Part shown: positions 1 to 6,489 of the stretch, piece after piece
Layout of the letters: the number at the start of each line of letters is the position of its first letter
Position numbering within the stretch: the first letter of the stretch is position 1
Assembly: GCA_024653845.1 (NCBI GenBank)
Contig: JANLHA010000036.1
Coordinates: 1 to 8,924, forward strand
Length of the DNA stretch: 8,924 nt
Source: Candidatus Omnitrophota bacterium
GTDB taxonomy: Bacteria > Omnitrophota > Gorgyraeia > Zapsychrales > JANLHA01
Direction of reading: 5' to 3'
Program-made: the position numbers and the translations under genes
Notes under the pieces: model-generated
Seen by the model: the letters and a program-made list of their open reading frames with translations, nothing else
Database searches by the model: none
Told to the model about the DNA's origin: nothing

Positions 1-506
1 TTACCATCACCCACCATCCGAGAACGCGTGCAATAACGGCAATACATCGCGCACATCTCATTAACTAAAAACAACACCCGGTCCGGATAACGATGAACCA
101 ATCCTTTGACCGGCGAATTTTTATCTTCACCACACGGGTCCCTCATTTCTTCGGATGTCGTGGTGAATTCATATTTTTGTGGAACCGACTGCAGCCGGAT
201 CGGACATTTCGGATTTTCAGAATCAATCAAACTGGCAAAGTAAGGAGGAATGGACATGGTGAGCTTGTTGCCGGCACCATCAATTCCCAATTGCTCCTCA
301 GGCGTCAATGTCATGATCTTAGAAAGGACGTCTTTGGTTTTGATACGATTACGCAACTGCCACGTCCAATCTTCCCAATCCGTTGCTGTAGCACCTTCAA
401 AGCAACTCAATACGCGTTCTTCTTCAGATGTCAGTTCAATCTGAGGAAAAGCAGTGACCTTATCGGCGAGTTGGGATTCTCGAGGGAAAGTTTTGACTGG
501 ATTCAT
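1..506 (-). CDS. kamA: KamA-family radical SAM aminomutase (N-terminal part, runs off left edge)
   Basis: The first 168 codons are present and the rest lies beyond base 1. They match the N-terminal part of lysine 2,3-aminomutase-like proteins: a WEDWTWQLRNRI stretch (residues 44-55), IPPYFASLID (86-95), then GEDKNSPVKGLVHRYPDRVLFL (126-147). The radical SAM iron-sulfur motif CX3CX2C follows at Cys152, Cys156 and Cys159. Family members use a [4Fe-4S] cluster, SAM and PLP to move an amino group from the alpha to the beta carbon, classically L-lysine to beta-lysine; relatives act on glutamate or on EF-P-linked lysine. The PLP lysine and substrate-specificity residues are outside the window, so the substrate is open. 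The ATG at 504-506 follows a GGGAGGAG ribosome site at 511-518. It starts 16 bp after the stop of the ATP-grasp ligase gene, so the two are very probably co-transcribed. Family membership is clear; lysine as substrate is inferred. Confidence 0.93.
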   Translation of the reverse strand, partial: MNPVKTFPRESQLADKVTAFPQIELTSEEERVLSCFEGATATDWEDWTWQLRNRIKTKDVLSKIMTLTPEEQLGIDGAGNKLTMSIPPYFASLIDSENPKCPIRLQSVPQKYEFTTTSEEMRDPCGEDKNSPVKGLVHRYPDRVLFLVNEMCAMYCRYCTRSRMVGDG

Positions 507-522
507 TTGGCTCCTCCCATTT

Positions 523-1617
523 TCAGGTCTTGAGGGACAGGTTCTGATCCTTGAGACTTAAAGCACCGTTATACCTTTGGACCGCATACCCCAGGACGCG
601 ATTGATCACCTCATTATAAGTGGAACCAATCACCTGAGGAAAAATATTGAAAGCGTCAGACAGATCCAATGTTGGCAAAGGATTGATTTCCAACACATAC
701 GGGTTACCTTTTTCATCGACACGAAAATCAACCCGCCCAAAATCACGACAATCCACACTTTGATACGCCTTGACCGCGATCTCTTGCAATTTCTTCGTCA
801 ATTCATTCGAGATTTGAGCTGGGCAAACGTAACGCAAATTCGTCGATGAAACCCGATTGAAGGTATAAAACTTGTCTCCTAAACTGGTCGAACCATCAAT
901 GCTGACCTGAACAACGGGCATGGCCTGAGGAGGCTTATTGCCTAAGACAGGAACTGTAAATTCCATCCCAGAAATGAATTGCTCGACGAGAGCCGACTGA
1001 CGATAAGTTTGAGTGATGAATTCAATTTGCTGCTTAAGCTCCGCCATGTTGTTGACTCGGGATTTTTCACTCAACCCTTTCGATGTTCCTTCCCAGCGTG
1101 TTTTAACAATCATCGGGAAAGAAATGTTTCCCCAAGAATCGGCATCTTCTGGGCTGTCGGCCACAAAGAATGGCGCGGTAGGAACCCCGTCGGCAATAAA
1201 AGATTTTTTTGCAGCGACCTTATCGAGGGTGAGGCCCAGCGACAAAGCATCTGCACCTACAAAAGGAATTCCATACATCTCAAGAAGAAGAGGGACCTGT
1301 GATTCTCGATTCCTGCCTCCTCGTCCTTCACAAATGTTAAAAACAATGTCAATATCCCAAGGAAGCTCTCCCCTTTTTTCATTTGGGAAAAGCTTCATTC
1401 CACGAGCCCCCCCAACGGCGGGGCGAGTGCAATCATTGAGCTGCTCGAGGAGTTGATGAACGCTTCCAATTTTCTTGACCTGATGCCCTCCGGATTCCAA
1501 AGCGGCAGTAATGGCATTGATCGTTTCCGGCTTATCCCATTCCGCGTTAAGATCCAAAGGCTCTCCTTCACCGAGAACCCAATCTTTCTTCAGGTCAAAT
1601 GTTAACCCAATCTTCAT
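523..1617 (-). CDS. ATP-grasp ligase related to D-alanine-D-alanine ligase
   Basis: This is a 364-residue ATP-grasp protein of Ddl type. The middle carries VFNICEG (92-98), RESQVPLLLEMYGIPFVGAD (104-123) and a TLDK motif (130-133), as in Ddl proteins. The ATP-grasp core follows: an FPMIVKTRWEGTSKG nucleotide-binding region (167-181), EQFISGMEFTVPVLG (212-226), and metal-binding residues in GRVDFR (294-299) and EINPLPTL (310-317). ATP-grasp ligases join a carboxylate, through an acyl phosphate, to an amine. The N-terminal region and the EINPLPTL ending differ from classical Ddl (EVNTMPG), and the partner gene is kamA rather than mur or fts genes. A dedicated amino-acid or dipeptide ligase is therefore more likely than cell-wall D-Ala-D-Ala synthesis. 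The ATG at 1615-1617 has an AGGAGG site at 1627-1632, nine bases upstream. It is first in a two-gene unit with kamA. The fold is secure; the substrate is unknown. Confidence 0.88.
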   Translation of the reverse strand: MKIGLTFDLKKDWVLGEGEPLDLNAEWDKPETINAITAALESGGHQVKKIGSVHQLLEQLNDCTRPAVGGARGMKLFPNEKRGELPWDIDIVFNICEGRGGRNRESQVPLLLEMYGIPFVGADALSLGLTLDKVAAKKSFIADGVPTAPFFVADSPEDADSWGNISFPMIVKTRWEGTSKGLSEKSRVNNMAELKQQIEFITQTYRQSALVEQFISGMEFTVPVLGNKPPQAMPVVQVSIDGSTSLGDKFYTFNRVSSTNLRYVCPAQISNELTKKLQEIAVKAYQSVDCRDFGRVDFRVDEKGNPYVLEINPLPTLDLSDAFNIFPQVIGSTYNEVINRVLGYAVQRYNGALSLKDQNLSLKT

Positions 1618-1693
1618 TAACTTCTTCCTCCTCGACGAGAATTTAAAAAGCTTATTCCCAGTTTTCTGCCTTACACAAATTTATTCTAATTTA

Positions 1694-1705
1694 ATTGTAT
1701 ACAAT
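1694..1705. promoter_or_regulatory. Perfect 12-bp palindrome ATTGTATACAAT, possible operator
   Basis: ATTGTATACAAT equals its own reverse complement and overlaps the candidate -10 hexamer of the ligase-kamA unit. Palindromes with a TTGTATACAA core are typical operators of GntR-family (FCD-type) regulators. No such regulator is encoded in the window, and a 12-bp palindrome in AT-rich DNA can arise by chance. Confidence 0.35.
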
Positions 1706-1721
1706 AAATACTTTTCAACAA
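1694..1721 (-). promoter_or_regulatory. Candidate sigma-70-type promoter for the ligase-kamA unit
   Basis: On the minus strand, TTGTTG (1716-1721) and TACAAT (1694-1699) are separated by 16 bp, upstream of the ligase start at 1617. The -10 matches 5 of 6 consensus bases and the -35 only 3 of 6. The 167-bp gap is strongly AT-rich compared with the flanking genes. A perfect TATAAT also occurs at 1750-1755 but has no good -35. This is a candidate only. Confidence 0.4.
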
Positions 1722-1784
1722 CAAGAATTTATACTTTTTAACACACATGATTATAGAATTCAAGAATAAATTTTAAGAGGAAAC

Positions 1785-2447
1785 TCATCGGCGCTTGCCA
1801 ACATCACAACGAGCGCAATATCGATGGATTGGACACTTCGAGCAGAGCGGCGAAATAGGCTTGCAAACGTTTTGTCCCCATGTGACAAGGAGAGCATTGT
1901 AGTCCATCCAATGTTTTTGCGGCAATTTTTTCCGCAAAGCCTGCTCTGTTTCTTCGGGAGTTTTGGTGACAACGTATCCCATGCGGTTAGAAATCCGATG
2001 CACATGCGTATCGACACACATCGCAGGGATGTGGAAGCCTTCGGTCAAAACAAGGTTGGCTGTTTTGCGGCCTACCCCTTTCATCGAAAGAAGTTTTTCT
2101 ATATCCGATGGGACCTGGCCACCAAATTTGTCTAAAATGTCACGACAAATGCCGTGAATCACCCGTGCTTTGGTTTTATAAAATCCGACGGGGTAAATCG
2201 CTTTTTCGATTTGGGCGATTGTCAACTGCAGCATCTTCTTGGGTGTGTCGGCCAGAGCAAAAAGACGCTCCGATGCCGGCAACGTTGTTTTGTCTTGCGT
2301 ACGCAAACTCAAAATGCAAGAAATCAAAACCAGAAAAGGACTGTTCCATCGTTTCCCAACGAGCGTGACTGAAGGGTCCGGCAAATCCTTCATGGCTTGG
2401 CGCAGAAGCAAGACGACTCGATCAATGTTTTGATTGCTAACAGGCAT
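1785..2447 (-). CDS. nth: Endonuclease III, DNA glycosylase/AP lyase
   Basis: A 220-residue protein of normal length for endonuclease III, which removes oxidised pyrimidines and cleaves the abasic site in base-excision repair. The helix-hairpin-helix is at LLSMKGVGRKTANLVL (119-134), with the catalytic lysine at Lys128 and the catalytic aspartate at Asp146 in CVDTHVHR. A C-terminal [4Fe-4S] cluster motif CX6CX2CX5C uses Cys195, Cys202, Cys205 and Cys211. The helix that normally reads LSAQTTD is LSLRTQD here (46-52), so the usual Gln is Arg. The chosen ATG (2445-2447) gives MPVSNQN; an upstream ATG at 2483 would add 12 residues that do not resemble the family and would deepen the overlap. The start overlaps the end of nnrE by 11 bp, suggesting coupled translation. 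It is the last gene of the yjbQ-to-nth operon. No clear intrinsic terminator follows it. Confidence 0.95.
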   Translation of the reverse strand: MPVSNQNIDRVVLLLRQAMKDLPDPSVTLVGKRWNSPFLVLISCILSLRTQDKTTLPASERLFALADTPKKMLQLTIAQIEKAIYPVGFYKTKARVIHGICRDILDKFGGQVPSDIEKLLSMKGVGRKTANLVLTEGFHIPAMCVDTHVHRISNRMGYVVTKTPEETEQALRKKLPQKHWMDYNALLVTWGQNVCKPISPLCSKCPIHRYCARCDVGKRR

Positions 2448-3099
2448 AGATTTTTTTGGGAATCCCGATATCCACCACAACAACTTTTCCGACGTGCTCG
2501 GGACCTTGTTTTCTAAAAAATCCTTTTTTAGGAAACGTAAAAGTGACTGTTTGAGAAGCTTTTACACAAGTGCCGTAAATTTGGCCCGTCGTTGCGTCAA
2601 GTCCTGACGGGACATCCACGGCAATGATCTTTTTTCGTGAAACATTCATCGCCTCGATCACAGAACGGAATGGATTCAAAATCTCTCGATTGAGACCAAC
2701 GCCAAAAATTGCGTCGACGAGACAATCGGCCTTTCGAAGCACACGCTTAAACGACGGATCGACTCGATGGATTTCCTTGATTTTGTATCCACAATTTTTC
2801 AAAATTTGATAATTAACCTCCGCATCGTTTTTAAGCGACTTGGCTGAGCCAATTAAAAAAGTTTCAACCTTCACGCCAAAGTTGATCAAATGCCTCGCCG
2901 CGACAAACCCATCACCCGCATTGTTGCCCAGACCACAAAAAATCGCAACATGGGAATTCTCCTGGCATCGCAAAAAATTCAAAACTTGCTGAGCCACAAC
3001 TCGTCCCGCATTCTCCATTAATATAAGAGAAGGAACACCGTACTGGTTGATGGCAAGCTGATCAAGCTTTCGAATTTGTTCAACGGTGACGGATTTCAT
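2437..3099 (-). CDS. nnrE: NAD(P)H-hydrate epimerase (YjeF N-terminal domain)
   Basis: A 220-residue stand-alone YjeF_N-domain protein, which epimerises damaged, hydrated NADH or NADPH so that the S-specific dehydratase can repair it. Family motifs are LILMENAG (25-32), the phosphate-binding loop GLGNNAGDGFVAARHL (56-71; commonly GKGNNGGDG), DAIFGVGL (129-136) and VDVPSGLDATTG (161-172), whose Asp162 fits the catalytic acid position, followed by TFTFPKKGF (186-194). In many bacteria this domain is fused to the dehydratase NnrD. Here the protein ends after the epimerase domain, so the dehydratase must lie elsewhere in the genome if present. Its ATG lies inside the end of the LacI-type gene (20-bp overlap) with no strong Shine-Dalgarno site, which suggests translational coupling. 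The end overlaps nth by 11 bp. Confidence 0.93.
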   Translation of the reverse strand: MKSVTVEQIRKLDQLAINQYGVPSLILMENAGRVVAQQVLNFLRCQENSHVAIFCGLGNNAGDGFVAARHLINFGVKVETFLIGSAKSLKNDAEVNYQILKNCGYKIKEIHRVDPSFKRVLRKADCLVDAIFGVGLNREILNPFRSVIEAMNVSRKKIIAVDVPSGLDATTGQIYGTCVKASQTVTFTFPKKGFFRKQGPEHVGKVVVVDIGIPKKIYAC

Positions 3100-3940
3100 C
3101 TGTCAAAAATTTTACTGATCCTCGCTCCACCAGCTCAACTGGTTTGACGATTTCACCTGCGAGAGGCTGAACAAAATCGGATCGTTTAAAATAATCCAAC
3201 AATAATGTTGCGGCTTCTCGAGCAAGCTCAGCCATCGGGACACGAATGGTGGTCAACGGAGGATGATGCGTTATCGCTAACGGGTGATCATCAAAACCTA
3301 CAACCGAAACATCGTCAGGGCAACGAATCCCTAAATCTTTCAATCTTCGAATTACTCCATAAGCCATAAGATCGTTGCAACAAAATAATGCAGTTGGTTT
3401 GATATTTTTTTGAAACAACGCACTTACAATTTCGTAAGCCATTTCCTCATGATAGTCCCCCGCCACGATATTGTCTGTTGAAATAATTACGCCATTTTCT
3501 TGAAAAAATTCTAGGAACCCCTTCATGCGCTGGTGGCTGTCCTGTGACCAAGCTGGCCCTGCGACGGCTGCAACCCGACGATGTCCTCGATGATAAAAAT
3601 ATTCTGCTGCTTTCCGCCCTCCGCCGACTTGATCCGCATAAACAAATGGCGCAACGACCCGCCGATCAAAATCATTGATCACGACACAAGGAAGATCAAT
3701 CTTCTGAACAAATGCTTCCTCATTGAAATAATTAGACCATTGCGTGAGGATCAACCCATGAATTTTCTCTTTGGACTTAAAATCATATTGATCCCAACTG
3801 CGATTGGGTTTGAGCAAAAGAACCCTCAGATCACAAGCCGAATTCAAGAGCCCTTCAGAAACTCCGGCGAGAATACGCGAATAATAAGCGCTGCTAAAAA
3901 CTTCAGCGATATGGGGAAGGATGAGGCCAACTCTTTTCAA
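3080..3940 (-). CDS. LacI-type sugar-binding protein without the DNA-binding HTH
   Basis: A 286-residue protein made up only of the effector-binding part of LacI/GalR regulators (type I periplasmic-binding fold). It opens with the first core strand (KRVGLILPHIAEVFSSAYYSRILAGV), which normally follows about 55 residues of helix-turn-helix and hinge. Later landmarks are the GHRRVAAVAGP segment (119-129), ALFCCNDLMAYGVIRRLKDLG (184-204), DDVSVVGFDDHPLA (209-222) and the PPLTTIRVP segment (227-235). There is no signal peptide or lipobox, so a secreted binding protein is unlikely. The only start that keeps the first strand is TTG at 3938-3940, which directly follows the era TGA stop in the same frame. 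No HTH can be encoded upstream because that DNA is era. It may sense a sugar and act through a partner, or be a regulator that lost its DNA-binding domain. Ligand unknown. Confidence 0.85.
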   Translation of the reverse strand: MKRVGLILPHIAEVFSSAYYSRILAGVSEGLLNSACDLRVLLLKPNRSWDQYDFKSKEKIHGLILTQWSNYFNEEAFVQKIDLPCVVINDFDRRVVAPFVYADQVGGGRKAAEYFYHRGHRRVAAVAGPAWSQDSHQRMKGFLEFFQENGVIISTDNIVAGDYHEEMAYEIVSALFQKNIKPTALFCCNDLMAYGVIRRLKDLGIRCPDDVSVVGFDDHPLAITHHPPLTTIRVPMAELAREAATLLLDYFKRSDFVQPLAGEIVKPVELVERGSVKFLTDEIRHR

Positions 3941-4846
3941 TCAATATCCCATCTCTTGAAGGATCGAGGCGTCGTTGCGCCATTCAGGCTGCGTTTTGAC
4001 AAATAACTCTAGAAAAACTTTCTGGTCAAGAAGGACTTCCAATTCTTCCCGTGCCAAAGTTCCTGCCTGCTTGAGAACTTCTCCATTCTTTCCAATGACC
4101 ATGGCTTTTTGGCTATCACGTTCAACCAACACCACAGCCCTGATATGCAACGTCTTTCCTCGACGAGGCTCAATAGCCTCCACCACAACCGCGATGGCGT
4201 GAGGGACTTCTTCACGCATCAAAAGAAAAAGTTTCTCACGAATGATATCGGCAATGGCCATTTTTTGTGGAGTGTCGGTGACGGTATCTGTTGGATAAAG
4301 GGCGGGCCCTTCTGGGAGGAAATCAAAAATAGTGTCATACAACTTTTCAATATTGGTTCCGGTTTTTCCGGACAAGGGCATCAAAACAAATTTTTCAAAT
4401 TCGTTGACCGATTTGCCTTTGGTTCGTTCCCATAATTCGATGTACTCGGGGATATACTTCCCCTTCATATCAACCTTATTCAACCCTAAAATGATTGGAA
4501 GCGAAACATGTTTCAATCTCTCGACGATTTGCTCTTCTTCCTTGCCGACATGTTCGCTGGAATCCACCAAGTGAATCACGCAATCCACATCTGCCGTCAT
4601 ATTATAAGCAGACTGTTGCATCATCTGAGCCAGCTTGTCTCTTCCCGCGTGCAGTCCCGGCGTATCAATAAAAACAATTTGTCCTCGCTCGTCGTTATAA
4701 ATCCCGCGAATCTGCTGACGAGTCGTCTGGGGGACATCGGTGACGATCGCAATTTTTTGCCCGACGAGACGATTAAGAAGTGTGGACTTGCCCACATTAG
4801 GGCGTCCGACGATGGAAACCATACCGCAACGAAAATTCACTGCCAT
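3941..4846 (-). CDS. era: GTPase Era
   Basis: A 301-residue GTPase of standard Era length, which binds the 3' end of 16S rRNA and assists 30S subunit maturation at the membrane. The N-terminal G domain has G1 GRPNVGKS (14-21), the switch I threonines after VPQTTR (38-43), G3 DTPG (61-64), G4 NKVD (123-126) and G5 near SGKTG (159-163). The C-terminal KH RNA-binding domain contains the GXXG loop as GKNG (252-255) in KAMVIGKNGEVLKQAG. The ATG at 4844-4846 has an AAAGGA-type ribosome site within the end of the preceding gene, whose stop codon is 3 bp upstream. The stop TGA abuts the TTG start of the LacI-type gene. It sits mid-operon with sugar-related and repair genes rather than in the common rnc-era-recO arrangement. 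Confidence 0.98.
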   Translation of the reverse strand: MAVNFRCGMVSIVGRPNVGKSTLLNRLVGQKIAIVTDVPQTTRQQIRGIYNDERGQIVFIDTPGLHAGRDKLAQMMQQSAYNMTADVDCVIHLVDSSEHVGKEEEQIVERLKHVSLPIILGLNKVDMKGKYIPEYIELWERTKGKSVNEFEKFVLMPLSGKTGTNIEKLYDTIFDFLPEGPALYPTDTVTDTPQKMAIADIIREKLFLLMREEVPHAIAVVVEAIEPRRGKTLHIRAVVLVERDSQKAMVIGKNGEVLKQAGTLAREELEVLLDQKVFLELFVKTQPEWRNDASILQEMGY

Positions 4847-4849
4847 AAT

Positions 4850-5119
4850 TTATCCTTTTCGATACTTCAATGTGAAAATCACAACGAAGGTGAACAAAAT
4901 GACGTTCATAATATTAAAGGTTCGCCAGATGGGGTCTGGGGAAACAAATCCCGAGGGCGCCATTAAAAGAATACAAACCCACACGCCCAGCGCCCACCAC
5001 AGACTGATATCGCGCGAAGATTTTCTTTTGACGATATTTATAATCAAAGGAATATTCCACAACGGCAAAATGATCGCCGCGACAAACCCAACCTGATTGA
5101 TAAAGTCGATACATTTCAT
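4850..5119 (-). CDS. Small PQ-loop / SemiSWEET-like membrane protein
   Basis: An 89-residue protein with three predicted membrane helices (about residues 7-29, 39-56 and 66-86), the size and layout of bacterial SemiSWEETs, which dimerise to form a sugar uniporter. The stretch after helix 1, IPLIINIVKRKSSRDISLWWALGVW (23-47), fits the PQ-loop pattern (P-x-I-x-x-K-x-KS-x-x-x-S), but the PQ dipeptide itself is PL here. Helix 3 carries Asn69 and Asn72, one of which could be the sugar-contacting Asn known in SemiSWEETs. Conserved Trp residues occur in helix 2. It lies 7 bp after the sugar-kinase gene and 3 bp before era, with no evident Shine-Dalgarno site, so coupled translation is likely. Co-location with a sugar kinase supports sugar transport by context. 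PQ-loop proteins with other substrates cannot be excluded. Confidence 0.75.
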   Translation of the reverse strand: MKCIDFINQVGFVAAIILPLWNIPLIINIVKRKSSRDISLWWALGVWVCILLMAPSGFVSPDPIWRTFNIMNVILFTFVVIFTLKYRKG

Positions 5120-5126
5120 GAATGGA

Positions 5127-6029
5127 TTAATGAGAAATGAATTTAATCAAATGCTTCATACGCTGATGCACTTGCGTCAGCTTCAATGGGGCTGTTTTGC
5201 TCATTCCAAAACCCTGAACATTGAACGAAGCTAAAACCGTTCCATACAACGCAGCCTTTTTCAATTCACGTTCATTGAACTTTTTTACCGTTGACAAATA
5301 TCCCATGAGTCCGCCAGCAAACGTGTCTCCGGCGCCAGTGGGATCAACAACTTCTTCAACCGGATAAGCCGGGAAAGAAAACATAAAATCATCACAATAA
5401 AACAAAACGCCATGCTCGCCTTTTTTAACGACGATCATTTTCGGGCCCATCCGACGGAGCTTCTTAGCTGCCTTGATCAAGTTGCGCTCTTCGGTTAACG
5501 CGCGAGCTTCTCCATCATTGGCAACAAAAAGATCCACGTGTTTCATCAATTTCACCAGAGACTCACGCTTGTGATTGATCCACAAGTTCATACTATCAAG
5601 CCCGATGAGCTTGGGACGCTGAATCATTTTGAGCAATCCCATCTGAATGTCAGGATCAATATTCGCCAGAAAAACGTTAGGCAACTTTTTCTGATGGTGT
5701 GCCACACGAGGTTCAAATCCGACGAGAACTCCCAGTTCGGTAGCCAAGGTCAACGCGCTATTGAGATCTTCTTTTTTATATTCTCCATCCCATTGGAATG
5801 TCTTTCCATCGCCCTCGATCAAAGACGAAGTGTCAACCCCTTGGCGTTTTAAAAATTGAATGTGTTTGCGGGGGAAATCTTTTCCAACGACCGCAACCAA
5901 ATGCACGTTGGTAAAAAGCCGAGCGCTCATGCAAAAATGGGCTGCGGAGCCTCCCAACAATCCTCGTCGAGCTCCGTGCGGAGTTTTGACATTATCCAAT
6001 GCAACTGTTCCAATGACCAACAAACTCAT
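5127..6029 (-). CDS. PfkB/ribokinase-family carbohydrate kinase
   Basis: A 300-residue ribokinase-fold kinase that should transfer phosphate from ATP to a sugar or nucleoside hydroxyl. The substrate-side glycine pair appears in LLGGSAAHFC (24-33) and the GKDFP segment at 49-53. NDGEA (171-175) holds the conserved Asn and Glu of the metal/ATP region, KKGEHG (202-207) is family-typical, and PfkB signature 2 is DPTGAGDTFAGG (229-240) with Asp235 as catalytic base. GKTFQWDGEY, FLANIDPD and GLDSMNLWI resemble an uncharacterised ribokinase subgroup with no assigned substrate, recalled from memory rather than searched. I chose the ATG at 6027-6029 over one 21 bp upstream because an AAGGAGG site sits four bases before it and the protein then begins directly with the first core strand. 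It lies 10 bp after yjbQ and upstream of the SemiSWEET-like gene, suggesting uptake and phosphorylation of one sugar. Confidence 0.93.
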   Translation of the reverse strand: MSLLVIGTVALDNVKTPHGARRGLLGGSAAHFCMSARLFTNVHLVAVVGKDFPRKHIQFLKRQGVDTSSLIEGDGKTFQWDGEYKKEDLNSALTLATELGVLVGFEPRVAHHQKKLPNVFLANIDPDIQMGLLKMIQRPKLIGLDSMNLWINHKRESLVKLMKHVDLFVANDGEARALTEERNLIKAAKKLRRMGPKMIVVKKGEHGVLFYCDDFMFSFPAYPVEEVVDPTGAGDTFAGGLMGYLSTVKKFNERELKKAALYGTVLASFNVQGFGMSKTAPLKLTQVHQRMKHLIKFISH

Positions 6030-6033
6030 ACAA

Positions 6034-6040
6034 CCTCCTT
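6034..6040 (-). promoter_or_regulatory. Ribosome binding site that decides the sugar-kinase start
   Basis: AAGGAGG on the minus strand, four bases before the ATG at 6029. Its first base overlaps the last base of the yjbQ stop codon. It supports MSLLVIG as the N-terminus instead of the longer MESKGGC start. Confidence 0.85.
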
Positions 6041-6459
6041 TACTCTCCAATGATTTTAATTAAAACTCTTTTCTTTCGCTTGCCGTCAAATTCGCCATAA
6101 AAAATCTGTTCCCACGGGCCAAAATCCAGTTTGCCTTTCGTGATTGCGACAACTACCTCTCGACCCATCACTTGACGCTTCAGATGAGCATCGGCGTTAT
6201 CCTCACCGGTATCGTTGTGACGATATTGCGAAACGGGTTCATGCGGTGCTAACTTTTCCAGCCACTTGTCATAATCATGCAGCAAGCCCTGCTCGTCGTC
6301 ATTGATATAAACACTCGCCGAAATGTGCATGGCATTGACCAAAACCAATCCTTCCTTAATGCCGCTCTTGTCAATAGCCGCTTGCACCTGATCGGTGATA
6401 TTGATGTACGCCCGACGGGCCGGCGTGTTAAACCAAAGTTCTTCGCGATAAGACTTCAT
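6040..6459 (-). CDS. yjbQ: YjbQ/UPF0047 family protein
   Basis: A 139-residue protein of the small, widely conserved YjbQ (UPF0047) family. The conserved core is visible: [36 protein letters not shown] (37-71), the histidine-rich [21 protein letters not shown] (79-99), [25 protein letters not shown] (102-126), and the C-terminal strand [12 protein letters not shown]. The clustered His45, His61, His81 and His92 with Asp residues suggest a metal or phosphate site. E. coli YjbQ is reported to have weak thiamine-phosphate synthase activity, but the true role of the family is unsettled. There is no other thiamine gene in the window to support that reaction. It is the first gene of the seven-gene run ending at nth. 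Only a weak ribosome site precedes the ATG at 6457-6459. Confidence 0.93.
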   Translation of the reverse strand: MKSYREELWFNTPARRAYINITDQVQAAIDKSGIKEGLVLVNAMHISASVYINDDEQGLLHDYDKWLEKLAPHEPVSQYRHNDTGEDNADAHLKRQVMGREVVVAITKGKLDFGPWEQIFYGEFDGKRKKRVLIKIIGE

Positions 6460-6489
6460 AATTCATTTCTAGTGCTCTATTCAATCAAC

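Noticed and set aside
93..533. Plus-strand 146-codon open frame
   Set aside because: It lies opposite the kamA reading frame, which has recognisable family motifs and a strong ribosome site. The plus-strand translation has no family resemblance and is a shadow frame.
523..1617. Calling the ATP-grasp protein a true D-Ala-D-Ala ligase (ddl)
   Set aside because: The fold matches, but the neighbour is kamA, cell-wall genes are absent and the C-terminal metal motif differs from classical Ddl. A generic ligase call is safer.
1741..1784. Intrinsic terminator after nth
   Set aside because: The region is AT-rich, but I find no GC-rich stem followed by a T-tract on the minus strand.
3938..4846. Era and the LacI-type protein as one gene split by an error or recoded TGA
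   Set aside because: Era ends at its normal length and the LacI core starts cleanly. Other genes in the window also end in TGA, so there is no sign of a recoded stop.
4508..5096. Overlapping plus-strand open frames of 152 and 118 codons
   Set aside because: They run antisense to era and the SemiSWEET-like gene, both clear by motif. Their translations are low-quality, with no domain or ribosome-site support.
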